From NCBI RefSeq assembly GCF_018255755.1, contig NZ_CP073766.1, positions 8,277,604 to 8,341,603 on the forward strand: 64,000 bases of DNA, given 5' to 3'. This document shows positions 16,191 through 26,200 of this stretch, in pieces; positions within the stretch are counted from its first letter, which is position 1; every line of letters starts with the position of its first letter. This stretch comes from Chitinophaga sp. HK235 (GTDB lineage: Bacteria > Bacteroidota > Bacteroidia > Chitinophagales > Chitinophagaceae). The notes below the pieces were generated by a model. The model was not told the DNA's origin. It saw nothing but the letters and a program-made list of their open reading frames with translations, and ran no database searches. Both the position numbers and the translations under genes were made by a program.

Positions 16191-16628
16191 ATGCAAAACA
16201 AAAATTTTCCGTATGGTTATTCCTATTTGTTGATCCGGCTAATACCAGGGCTGGTATTTTTATCGGAAGGAATACAAAAATTCGTAGTACCAGTTGAACT
16301 GGGTCCCGGACGTTTTGAAAAGATAGGATTTTCCCATCCCGAATTTTGGGCTTACTTTACCGCCTGTTTCGAGATTTTGTGTGGCTTGCTGTTAATTGCC
16401 GGATTAATAGTAAGATTAGCAGTGGTACCATTGCTGATAGTAATGATTGTAGCCTTCATTACTACCAAATTACCCATACTTGATCAAAAGGGATTCTGGG
16501 CAATGGCCCACGAGTATCGCACTGATTTTGCAATAACCCTGTTATTAATATTCCTGCTTATTAACGGGGCGGGGTGGCCCTCGGCTGATAGCCGGATAGC
16601 CCGCATTAAAAAGAAGCGGCGATTCTGA
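16191..16628 (+). CDS. DoxX family membrane protein
   Basis: The 145-aa protein has four transmembrane helices with the DoxX pattern: an N-terminal LLIRLIPGLVFLSEGIQKF, a helix with FTACFEILCGLLLIAGL, a third with VVPLLIVMIVAFITTK, and a last helix DFAITLLLIFLLINGAGWPSADS. Family members associate with redox or detoxifying complexes in the inner membrane; the specific role is unknown. It is followed by a short frame at 16678. Confidence 0.88.
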   Translation: MQNKNFPYGYSYLLIRLIPGLVFLSEGIQKFVVPVELGPGRFEKIGFSHPEFWAYFTACFEILCGLLLIAGLIVRLAVVPLLIVMIVAFITTKLPILDQKGFWAMAHEYRTDFAITLLLIFLLINGAGWPSADSRIARIKKKRRF

Positions 16629-16677
16629 TATCTGAAATGATGCAAGACTTTTTCTGAAAAGTACACTTCGTTTATAC

Positions 16678-17025
16678 GTGTCCGTTCCCGAATCCTTTAT
16701 CTGTTTTCCTTTTTTGTTTTGGCCCTTTTATCTGAATGGAAAGATCGGGGTAACAGATACCGATTTGCGCCTGGCTCCGGGAAAGGAAGAAGAGCAGATA
16801 CCCTGGCAGGCTATCGAAAAGATGAACCTGCGTATTGTGGAGCTGAACACCGATAGAAATTATGTAGAGCTGACTGTATTATTGAAAGGAGGAGAAAGAC
16901 GCCGGGTATTTTTTACAAGATACCTGCCGGAAGGGAAGATTCGCCGGCTGGAGCATTTAATTAATTGCAAGTATAGCAGCATACATTATCAGGGGTACAG
17001 GATAAAAGCTATCCGGTACCCCTGA
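16678..17025 (+). CDS. Hypothetical small protein, possibly a remnant
   Basis: The frame starts with GTG at 16678 and encodes 115 aa: a hydrophobic start (about 1-20), then a beta-rich PH-like domain (VTDTDLRLAPG, IPWQAIEKMNLRI, YVELTVLLKGGERRRVFF). The last about 12 codons lie inside a strong terminator hairpin (16991-17023), unusual for an intact gene. It may be a truncated membrane PH-like protein similar in plan to the gene at 19553. Confidence 0.5.
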   Translation: MSVPESFICFPFLFWPFYLNGKIGVTDTDLRLAPGKEEEQIPWQAIEKMNLRIVELNTDRNYVELTVLLKGGERRRVFFTRYLPEGKIRRLEHLINCKYSSIHYQGYRIKAIRYP

Positions 17026-17032
17026 TTTTTTT
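16991..17032 (+). terminator. Rho-independent terminator overlapping the end of the 16678 frame
   Basis: AGGGGTACAGGATA (16991-17004) pairs with TATCCGGTACCCCT (17010-17023) with one mismatch, followed by a run of T from 17026. Confidence 0.85.
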
Positions 17033-17090
17033 CACAATAAAGGAACACCCCGGTACTTATGTTGTACATCTTCACAAGTGCTTTCCCCGC

Positions 17091-18266
17091 TTATTGCAAG
17101 CTGCTTACACCATAATGCGTGTAAGTGGTAAAGCCCAGGAACGTATTATCATTAGGCACGCCCAGGGGAGCCTGTAAACCTCTTAAATAACTGAGATTGC
17201 TGGTTTGATAGTGGTTATATGCGACTTCTGTGCCTGGAAATACAGGGCTGGAAGTGGAGCAGTAGTTACAACTGGTTGTTTGACCATAGGCTGCGCGCAT
17301 ATAATCATAACCGGCGCTGATACGGCTGCTATTGGCTGTCCATAGGGTATTATCACCCTGGATCTTTGCCAGTTGTGCAGCATAAGCAAACGCGGTCAGT
17401 GAATACTGAAAGTGCACACAGTCCTGGCGGCTGCAGTATTCAGGGATATTACCGTTGGATTGTACAATGATGGGCAGATAGGTAGTGATCAGATCGTATC
17501 CGTTCTGATAAACACTGGTACTGTTCAGGAAGATGCCTATGGCCATTTTTGCATAACCCTGGGAAGCATTCCAGTTATTGTTATACACCGGCATATTGTT
17601 GATGTAGTTATTCTTTACATTATTGAGATAGTTGGAAAACTGAGTGATATCTGCGGAAGACCATCCTGAGCCATGCCCGTTTATCTGGTAGTAACGCATG
17701 ATTTCTGCTGCTGCCACGAAGCTGGGAGTGGTCCAGGAGGCTTCCAGTCCAGGCTGGTTGGGATTGGTGGAAGCATCCAGCAAGGCATAATTCTGAAAAG
17801 TATAAGACCATCCATTCAGTATCTGAATGCATTTGTCGGCCCAGCTTTGAGTACCTGTTTTAGCCCATCTTAACGCTAAGGCATATGCGAGTTCGGCATC
17901 TTTTCTGATCTGTGATTTTGAAGGAGAAGTGGCACCGTTGGACCCAACTACCACCGTGGCGTAAAAGGAGGTAGGTACCGGATGACTGTCCACATAATCA
18001 ATTACTTTCTGATAATAGGCAGTACGGTTGGCATCGCCACCGTTTACCTGGCCGCCTACATAATCAAGGCTGGCCTGTGTGTTTAATACGCCTGGATGTA
18101 CAAATGAAGTAATCTGCGCAGTGGAAGCGTCGGTTTTAGTAGTGGCACCAGCCTTTGTACTGGTATTTAAACTGTCTTTCAGTTGTTGTTTCCCGCAGGA
18201 AAATAATAAAACAGTGGCAAGGAGGATGCTTGCAGCAAGGCAATAAAAAATGGTGTTTTTTTTCAT
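17091..18266 (-). CDS. Alginate-lyase-superfamily lipoprotein
   Basis: The 391-aa protein has a lipoprotein signal (hydrophobic 8-22, lipobox FSCG with Cys at about 24). A Thr/Ser-rich linker is followed by an all-helical (alpha/alpha toroid) domain like the alginate-lyase family (PF05426 type). Motifs include AELAYALALRWAKTG, W-rich helices, and NNNWNASQGYAKMAIGIF followed by CVHFQYSLTAFAYAAQLAK, where Asn, His and Tyr would be catalytic. It is probably a surface or periplasmic polysaccharide lyase; the substrate need not be alginate. The RiPP-precursor terminator separates it from the genes upstream. Confidence 0.82.
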   Translation of the reverse strand: MKKNTIFYCLAASILLATVLLFSCGKQQLKDSLNTSTKAGATTKTDASTAQITSFVHPGVLNTQASLDYVGGQVNGGDANRTAYYQKVIDYVDSHPVPTSFYATVVVGSNGATSPSKSQIRKDAELAYALALRWAKTGTQSWADKCIQILNGWSYTFQNYALLDASTNPNQPGLEASWTTPSFVAAAEIMRYYQINGHGSGWSSADITQFSNYLNNVKNNYINNMPVYNNNWNASQGYAKMAIGIFLNSTSVYQNGYDLITTYLPIIVQSNGNIPEYCSRQDCVHFQYSLTAFAYAAQLAKIQGDNTLWTANSSRISAGYDYMRAAYGQTTSCNYCSTSSPVFPGTEVAYNHYQTSNLSYLRGLQAPLGVPNDNTFLGFTTYTHYGVSSLQ

Positions 18267-18605
18267 AGTGGAATTTTGAGGTGATTAAATGAGGGTCGAT
18301 ATCGGATTATTAAGGGCTAAATCGGTCTAATGTATGCAAACGATTTCATAAAGATAAACAAAGGGTTATCAGGAACAATCAAGGGCTTCAAATTATAGAA
18401 ATTTTCAAATAAGTGTATAGTAGACATTTAAATACACATGGTATGCCTTTTATGGTGTTTTACCGCTCTCTTATTTCAGCTTAATCTACTACCTGCGTTT
18501 ATTAAAAACAAAACCCGCTCTCAGAGCGGGTTTTGTTTTACTGTCCGATTTCGGTTTCTGAAACCTGTTACCTTCTTACGGACGGCATCCGGGAGTGTTG
18601 ATGGT
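18267..18605. other. Intergenic region upstream of the alginate-lyase-like gene
   Basis: This stretch holds the terminator at 18505-18539 and presumably the promoter of the 17091-18266 gene. I see no coding sequence that I can support. Confidence 0.5.
18505..18539 (-). terminator. Rho-independent terminator after the RiPP precursor gene
   Basis: ACAAAACCCGCTC (18508-18520) pairs perfectly with GAGCGGGTTTTGT (18524-18536) around a TCA loop. On the minus strand it is followed by a T-rich tract. It lies about 70 bp beyond the stop of the 18606-18812 peptide gene. Confidence 0.88.
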
Positions 18606-18812
18606 CTAACAACCCAGGGTGCAGCACATGGTACATGCCTGATATTGTGAGGCACATGGGTCAGGTATTACAGTGTTAGGGCCTGTAGGACCTGAAGGAC
18701 CAGGAGGAAGGGAAGTAACCGCACCACCTTTTACCATCTGAGTACCATCTGTACTTAATCTGGCTACTGTGATCATCTTGAGGCTTAACTTCTTTGCTGT
18801 TTTCTTTTTCAT
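18606..18812 (-). CDS. RiPP precursor peptide (Bacteroidota class I lanthipeptide type)
   Basis: The 68-aa peptide begins MKKKTAKKLSLKMITVARLS, the Lys-rich leader common to Chitinophaga and other Bacteroidota precursors (K-K-L-S-L-K-K-I-T-V-A-(K/R)-L-S pattern). The leader ends in a GG motif (VKGG). The core is rich in Ser, Thr, Pro and Gly and ends with five Cys (CASQYQACTMCCTLGC), suitable for lanthionine or disulfide formation. No LanB, LanC or transporter is in the window. Expression probably ends at the 18505 terminator. Confidence 0.75.
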   Translation of the reverse strand: MKKKTAKKLSLKMITVARLSTDGTQMVKGGAVTSLPPGPSGPTGPNTVIPDPCASQYQACTMCCTLGC

Positions 18813-18893
18813 GTTTAAACGGTTTTGTACTTTATTGGTAATGGATTACGGTGACGGATATATGAAATATTATAACCGGGAATAACAGAAGGC

Positions 18894-19082
18894 TCAGTCG
18901 CAAGGATATCCGGCTCCTCCGCAGGAGATCGTAGTTTTACCGCCGCAGCCATCGCAGATCCAGATAGAAGAGGTTTGTGGACCACCAGGTCCGCCGCCCT
19001 TTATAGCTTCTGGATTGTTTACCTGCAGTTTAGTCACTGCAATTTTCTTCAGCAACAGCTTTTTGTTTGCTTTCTTTTTCAT
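18894..19082 (-). CDS. RiPP precursor peptide, second copy
   Basis: The start at 19082 gives a 62-aa peptide, MKKKANKKLLLKKIAVTKL, with the same leader pattern as the peptide at 18606 and a GG cleavage site (AIKGG). The core starts GPGGPQTSSIW and carries four Cys plus Thr and Ser. The longer in-frame start at 19154 adds 24 residues unlike any leader, so I reject it. It is 81 bp upstream of the other precursor on the same strand; the cores differ, the leaders match, so one maturation system could serve both. Confidence 0.72.
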   Translation of the reverse strand: MKKKANKKLLLKKIAVTKLQVNNPEAIKGGGPGGPQTSSIWICDGCGGKTTISCGGAGYPCD

Positions 19083-19552
19083 AATTGATATTTGTTTTTT
19101 GTGTGAAAGAATAAAGAGCTTTACCAGCAGCTGTCCTGGCAGTGCTGATAGCATAATGATATGTGGAGCTTTCGGATTACCCTGATAGGGAAAATAACGC
19201 GTGTCTGTCTTGAGGGAGGTACTTTACATGAAAATGAGGCAGCATAAGCAAATAATGGTATCTCGTTTCATGCGTAAAACCTTGAGGGAATTTCGTGGGC
19301 TTACATTTTAAATAAGTATTAAATAAGGTTATTTTGGGCGCAGGATATGTTGGTCTCATTATGATCTGTCTACAGTAACCAGGGGCATATCTCACATCCA
19401 ATGTTAATACAAAGATGATGTTTTAGGAAGATGCCCATTTGATATATATTATCAGATTATTTACAGATTTTAGCTAGTTGCTGTCTGTTGTAAATAATTT
19501 ATACTTTTGACGCCCTAATGTGAAAACTGTAAATCAATATATCCCTTATACA
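19083..19552. other. Intergenic region
   Basis: 470 bp between the divergent RiPP precursor and the 19553 gene. It carries a promoter-like element for the plus strand (19478-19509). The minus-strand frame at 19177-19401 lacks protein-like character. Confidence 0.5.
19478..19509 (+). promoter_or_regulatory. Bacteroidota-type promoter candidate for the 19553 gene
   Basis: TACTTTTG at 19502-19509 fits TAnnTTTG, and a TTG at 19478-19480 lies 21 bp upstream. The start codon is 43 bp downstream. Confidence 0.4.
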
Positions 19553-20158
19553 ATGAAAGTATGGACCAACCCACTAAAAGGTGAAGACAAAATCATCGCT
19601 CATATAGATGACATGATCTATAAATGTAACCCCAAAGAAACTGACGTTGATCAGGTAGCCAGAGGACTTGAAATGAATATCATCCCGGAGAAGGATATAT
19701 TCGGTATCCCTTTGCACTATATTAACGAGATCAGATGGCAGGAGGGTAAAAAATACATACAGGTGTTTTTTCGGGGATCGGAAGAGTACCTGACTATTTA
19801 TGATGATGCAAAGCGTAATGAAATATTTAACTATTTTAAAACTATACTGCCTGCTTTCTCCTATACAACAGAACGTCAGACAGGTATCCAGGCTGGTAAA
19901 AAACCGTTGATCGCCCTGGTGCTTACCGGAGTATTGTTGCTGGTAGCTTTATTTTTTGCCAACAGGATAGAAGCCGGAGTTAATTTTGAATTCGGCAACC
20001 GTGCGGGTTTATTAACGGCTGTTATTGGCGTTGCTTCGCTGGGTACTTCAAAAGTATTGCTGATATTCGGTTCTTTGTCAGCCATTGCGGGAATCTCTTT
20101 TGTCAGAAAAGCAAAACGGCCACCCGTTTATCATCGGATTATCAAGATGAGAAAATAG
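19553..20158 (+). CDS. Hypothetical membrane protein with PH-like N-terminus
   Basis: I prefer the ATG at 19553 (MKVWTNPLKGED) over a GTG at 19520. The protein is 201 aa. The first 115 residues form a beta-rich domain like bacterial PH/GRAM folds (DIFGIPLHYINEIRWQEG, YIQVFFRGSEEYLTIYDD). Two or three hydrophobic helices follow (about 122-140, 152-170, 175-190) with a basic C-terminus. Function is unknown. It converges with the NRPS operon across a shared terminator. Confidence 0.72.
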   Translation: MKVWTNPLKGEDKIIAHIDDMIYKCNPKETDVDQVARGLEMNIIPEKDIFGIPLHYINEIRWQEGKKYIQVFFRGSEEYLTIYDDAKRNEIFNYFKTILPAFSYTTERQTGIQAGKKPLIALVLTGVLLLVALFFANRIEAGVNFEFGNRAGLLTAVIGVASLGTSKVLLIFGSLSAIAGISFVRKAKRPPVYHRIIKMRK

Positions 20159-20163
20159 TCATA

Positions 20164-20206
20164 TTAACACCTGGGGCGCATATACATGCGCCCCAGGTGT
20201 TTTAAT
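20164..20206. terminator. Bidirectional terminator at the end of the NRPS operon
   Basis: A perfect 16-bp stem (AACACCTGGGGCGCAT at 20166-20181, complementary to 20186-20201) closes on a 4-nt loop, with T-rich sequence on either side. It lies between the convergent 19553 gene and NRPS-2. Confidence 0.92.
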
Positions 20207-20217
20207 AATTCAAAACA

Positions 20218-23200
20218 TTATACAACTGATGGTTGCGATACATTGATCTGTTGCAGGATCGTTGAAATAAGTCCGGCATTATGTGATATATATTCCGGAT
20301 TAAACATTTCCGGATGCCGGCCTTCTCCTTCATAGATATGAAAACTGTTGGTGGAGCTTTCTTTCCAGTCGCGGTTAGTTTCCGGTGTTTGCCATTCATC
20401 TTTTGATTTTACAAGATGTATTCTGGCATTGGTAGTATCCGGATCTGTTTTACCGTTCATGTACTTGCAATAGCCTTCAATTTTGCTCATGGTGTTTTTC
20501 TTGAGCACTTCCAGGTATTCGGGTTCTACCGCAAAGATAGACCAGTCTACGATCTGGTAGTAGGCGTGTACAGTAGCTTCCAGCTCTACCGGTGTTTTAG
20601 CTTTGGAGAGCCAGCGTTTGAAGCTATCGAGTAAAATAATGTCGGATACCTCACGTCCTCTGTTTTCCAGCTCTTTGGCCAGTTCGAATGCAAAGTTACC
20701 TCCGGCGGAATATCCCAGCAGTATCAGCGGTTGGTCGGGCTGCAGCTCGTCCATCACCTGGAAGTATTTCTCCAGTCTGTTTTCTTCTTCGATGAAATGC
20801 AAACAGCAGATGGTATAGTCCGGGAAATACTCTGCCAGTGCGGCGTATATGAAGGAATAGCCGATAGCGGGCGGAAGGCAGAAAATGGTTTGTGGTTTTC
20901 CTGCGTTGGCCACGGAATAGAATTCTTCTTCAGACACACTGCCAAATTCGGTGATCATCTTTATCTTCTCTGCCAGCGCTTTGATGGTAGGATAAGTGAA
21001 GGCGGCGGTGAGCGGAACGTTCACGTCCAGTTCTTTCTTAATCCTGTTCAGTACCTGGATAAGTTTGATGGAGTTACCGCCGATTTCGAAGAAGTTGTCG
21101 GTACTGCTGATACGATCGAGATCCAGTATACTTTTCCAGATTTCTGCCAGCGCTTTCTGCAGTGTACCTACCGGTTCATCAAAAGGACGGTCGGCAGCCT
21201 GGTGTTGTTGTGCCAGCTGGTCCAGTGCCTTACGGTCAATTTTGCCATTGCTGTTGATCGGCATTTTTTCTACGTGTATGCAGAACAGTGGTAACATATA
21301 GCTGGGCAGACGGTCGGCCAGGAAAGTACGGATGGTAGAGTAACCATATTCCCGGTCGGCTTCATAGAATGCAGCGATCTGCTTTTCACCTTTAACAGTG
21401 GTGATGATGGCAGCTGTTACACCAATGCCTTCCATTTTGCCCAGTGCGTTTTCCAGTTCACCCAGTTCAATACGGTAGCCTCTCAGCTTCACCTGTGTAT
21501 CTTTTCTGCCCAGACATTCAATACGGCCGTCGGGCAGCCATCTTCCGATGTCTCCTGATTTGTATATTCTTTCAGGGGACAGGGATAATGTTTCATCGCG
21601 GAAATATTTCTCGTTAGTGAGGGCTTCCTGATTGCAGTAACCTCTTCCCACACCTGATCCTGCGATGTATATTTCTCCCACTACATTGATCGGCTGTAAC
21701 TGGCCGTGGTTGCCCACAATGAATACCTGTTCGTTCAACAGTGGTTTCCCTATCGTAATCCTGTCGTCTTTCGCTTCGTCTGTAGTGCTGTATATGCAGG
21801 TTTCGGTGGGGCCGCAGCTGGTAAATACCCGGGTGTTTTTGCATCTTTTTAAGCTGTTGAACAACCCTGTGGTTACCGGCTCGCCTCCCGTTATCACTGT
21901 TTTGATATCGGATAAAACACTTAAACCTACTGTGTTCAGGAATAGGGAGAGTCGGGAAGGTGTCATCTGCAGTGTGTTTACTTTGTGCTGCAGGATCAGT
22001 TCCTTCACTTTCGGGAAATCGTTTATTTCCGCATCATTCGCCAGCAGTACAGTTACGCCGGAGAGCAGGCTGCACAGGATTTCCAGCACAGACAGGTCAA
22101 ACGTGATATTGCTGATGGCCAGTATCTTGTCACCCGGAACGATACCATATACCGGTTCAAAATTGCGCACAAAGCTGGTTACGTTGAGATGTTCCAGCAT
22201 AGCGCCTTTGGGAACACCGGTAGAGCCGGAGGTGTAAATGATATAAGCCAGATCGTCGGGGGAGATATGTATGGGTTTCAGCTGTTGCTGGCTGATGTTT
22301 TGCCGTTCGCCATGGATGTTAAACAACGGCTGTGAGTAGTGATAGTCCTTGTCGGCAAGGATCATGGTGCACTCACTGTTGTTTAAAATGTATTCAATGC
22401 GCTGTGCCGGGAAACTCGGATCAACAGGCACATAAGCCGCTCCTGTTTTCAGGATGGCCAGCAGCGCTACCGGCATATCCAGGGTTCTTTGCAGCATAAG
22501 GGCTACTTTATCTCCTGGTTTCACCTGGTATACTTCCTGCAGGTAGATGGCCAGCGTAGTGGATTGTTGGTCCAGTTCACCGAAGGTGATGCTGCCTGCG
22601 GATGTTTCCACGGCTATCTGGTCTTTGTACAAAGGCGCTTTTTCCTGCCACAGCTGAGGGATGGTGACACGAGGTGCGTCTTTTTCGGGGCTGCCTCCGA
22701 ATGCCCTGAGCTGGGCTATTTCAGCTTCATCCGGCAGGGTAACTTCCCTGAGGGTGATCGCCGGGTTGTTTAACACCTGTTTAAGCACATTGCAGAAATG
22801 TTTGACAAACCGCTGTGCAGAGCCTTCTGTCAGTAATGCGCTGTTGTAGTTCAACAGAAAATCAATCTGCTCTCCCGATTGTATCGTGAGGAAGGTGAGA
22901 TCAAACTTGGCAACGCTCATGTTCAGCGGGAATGGCTCAAAGTGCAGACCCTGATATTCTTCACGCGGCTGTTTGCTGATAAACTGGAACAATACATCGA
23001 ACAGCGGGTTTCTGCCCGGGTCTCTTTTGATCTGAAGTGTTTCCACCAGTTCTTCAAAAGGATAGTCCTGGTTTTCATAGGCAGCAAGGGCAGTAGCCTT
23101 TACTTCATCCAGAAAATGTTCAAACACTTTTTCTGCTGTCGGATAGCTGCGCAGTGCCAGCGTATTCACAAACATGCCTATAACCGGCTCCAGATCGGCA

Positions 23201-26200
23201 TGGGTGCGTCCTGCCACTGGTATGCCTACGATAATATCTTCCAGTGAAGTGTATTTGGACAGGAGGATATTATAAACCGACAGCATCAGCATATTGAGGG
23301 TAATGCCTTTGCGGCTGATGAATTCAAGCGCACGGGCAGCGGTGCTGTCGTCGAGCCGGAAGAGATGGTCTTTCCCTTCGAAAGTCTTTGTCAGCGGCCG
23401 TGGAAAGTCATATGGCATTTCCATTACCGGCAGCTCGCCCTGCAGCTGCTGTACCCAATATTGTTTCTGACGGGTAATCACACCTGCATTGGCAGGGGAG
23501 TATAACCAGGCTACATAGTCTTTATACTGAACAGACAGTTCCGGCAGCATAGCACCTCTATATAAGGCCCACAGCTCTCGGAGGAAGATACCGGTAGACA
23601 CCTCATCGCTGATGATATGATGGATATCGAAGAGCAGCAGATGTTTTTCCGGATTTACTTCCATCACCGTGGCACGGAGCAGGGGAGCCTGACTGAGGTC
23701 GTATCCTTTCACAAAGTTTTTGGCCACAGTGGTGGCATCTTCTTCCTTGCCATGCAGGTGGGTTAGATGGAAAGTACCTTTGGGATGTATTACCTGTACA
23801 GGTTCTCCATTGACCATACTGAAAGAGGTACGCAGACTTTCATGTCTGTTGGTCATTGCCTGGAAAGCGGCTTCCAGTCTGTGTATATCCAGTTGGCCAT
23901 GTACCCAGCAAACATCACAGATATTATGACTGATTTCTGCTCCCTTAAAGTGACTGATGACGTACATCCTTTTTTGTGCCGGAGAGAGCAGATAATGTGG
24001 TTGTTCTGCTATTTTGGTGATAGGCGCCTGATGGGCAGACAAGGCGTTGTTGTCTATATGTACGGCCAGCGACCTGATCGTAGGATAAGTGAAGATATCT
24101 TTCAGGGAAATATCAGCAGAGAAATTTTTCTGAATCCTGGACACCAGCACCATGGCTCTTAATGACTGACCACCCAGTTCAAAGAAATTATCGAGTACGC
24201 CGATTTTATTTCTCTTCAGGATATCCTGCCATACGGTGAGCAAGGCCTGTTCTGTGGCAGTTTCCGGAGTAGCGGTAATGGTACTTTGTGTGTCCATGTA
24301 CTTCAACGGGTCCTGCAATGACTTTTTATCTATTTTTCCATTATGCGTTACCGGTAGATGGTCCAGGGCGATAAAGAAAGCGGGCACCATATAATCGGGG
24401 AGGTATTGTTTCAACTGCTCCTTGAGGTCTTCCAGTGTTTTCCCTGACTGGCTTACATACCAGCATACCATTTCCTTCTCATTTGCCTGGCCGAAAACGG
24501 TTACTGCCACTTCTTTTATCTGCGGCAGTTGCAACAGCACGCTTTCTATCTCTTTTAATTCTATCCTGTAGCCACGCACTTTTACCTGTTCATCTCCGCG
24601 GCCCATGAATTCGAGGTTGCCGCAAGGCAGCCATCGTACCAGGTCCCCTGTTCTATAGACTCTTTCCTGTGTATGCGGACTGATGATGAATTTTTCTGCA
24701 GTGGTATCAGGTCTGTTCTGGTAGCCTCTGGCCACGCCAGCTCCGCCTATCCACAGTTCTCCCGGTTGGCCTACTGGTACCAGCTGATGGGATGCGTTAC
24801 ATACATAGTAGGTATAGTTTAACAGCGGTGTTCCGATGGGCGTATTGCCGGCAGCCGGGAGGGATGTAACCGATGTTTCATAGAACCCTGAATCGACGCA
24901 GGTTTCGGTTACGCCATAACTGTTGAGTACTCTGATTCCAGGTGCATATCTTTCCAGCAGTGTTTTGAAGAAAGGCAGCGGACAGGCATCAGAACCTACG
25001 ATGATCATTTTCAGGAAGCTGATATCTTTCTTATGTTCCCATATATAGTCCATCAGCGGAGCAATCAATGCAGGAGTGGATTCCAGCACATTGATCTGGT
25101 TTGATGTCAGCAGTTCGTAAAACGAAACCGGGTCCAAACGGATTTCAGAGGTGCAGATAATCGCGCGTCCGCCATTGGTGAGCATACGTACCACTTCGCC
25201 GGTGAACATGTCAAAAGAGAAGCTCGCCATTTGCAGTGAGCGTGGTTCAAATTTATCCAGGTCATAAGCTTTACGCCAGGCCAGGTCCACATTACTCAGG
25301 GCACGGTGCTCTACCAGCACGCCTTTGGGCCTGCCCGTAGTACCGGAGGTATAGATCACATATGCCAGCTGATCGGGGGCAATGGGGTGTTTGACAGGCG
25401 CTGCATTTCGCTGGGCTATCTCTTCGATGATAATACTATGCGGATGTCTGTTTATTCCGGAAGCGTGTGTCAGCAGCATTTTAGCGTTACTGTCGCTCAG
25501 GAGGTAATCAATTCTATCCTGCGGATATTCGGGGTCTATGGGCAGATAAGCTGCACCTGATTTCATGACACCCAGCATGCCGATAATCATCCATTCGGAG
25601 CGGTCCACCATGATACCGATGATATCTCCTGTTTGGGCGCCCTGTTCCTGCAAATGTGCGGCCACAGCGTCGGCTGCCCGGTCCAGTTCTGCGTAGGTGA
25701 TGTTTTTATCACGGAATACAACGGCCACATGGTCGGGTTTCTGTTGTACCTGTTCTTCAAACAATTCAAGCACATTTCTTTCTGCTTTTTCTCCGGGGTT
25801 GCTGCCGAAAGCCGTCAGTTCCTGCAGCTCTTCCTGTGTCAGGTATTGCAGTTTCTGCAGAGGTATATTCTCGCGGAGTACCTGTGTGAGCAGGAGCTGC
25901 ACACGGTCCAGGAAGTGGGTACCGTTAAATGTCTTTTCATTGTATTCGAGCTTTAACGTATAGCCTTCACTGTGAGCTGTTACCCTTAATTCTATATGAT
26001 TACTCAGCCCACTGTACACCCGTTGCAGGGCACTCATCTTCATTTTCGTATCCGGGGCAATATAGTTCTGGTAGTTATAGAAGAAAGACAGTGGCTCGTC
26101 TCCGATGATATGGTTTTGCAGGGCAAGCGAAATATCCCGGTAAGGGTTGGCCGTTCTCTTCTGCTGTTGCAGGTGACGGCACAGTTCCGCGAAGGAAGTC

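Noticed and set aside
19177..19401. Minus-strand frame of 74 codons upstream of the RiPP precursors
   Set aside because: No leader-like pattern and no recognisable domain; lies in a promoter-bearing gap.
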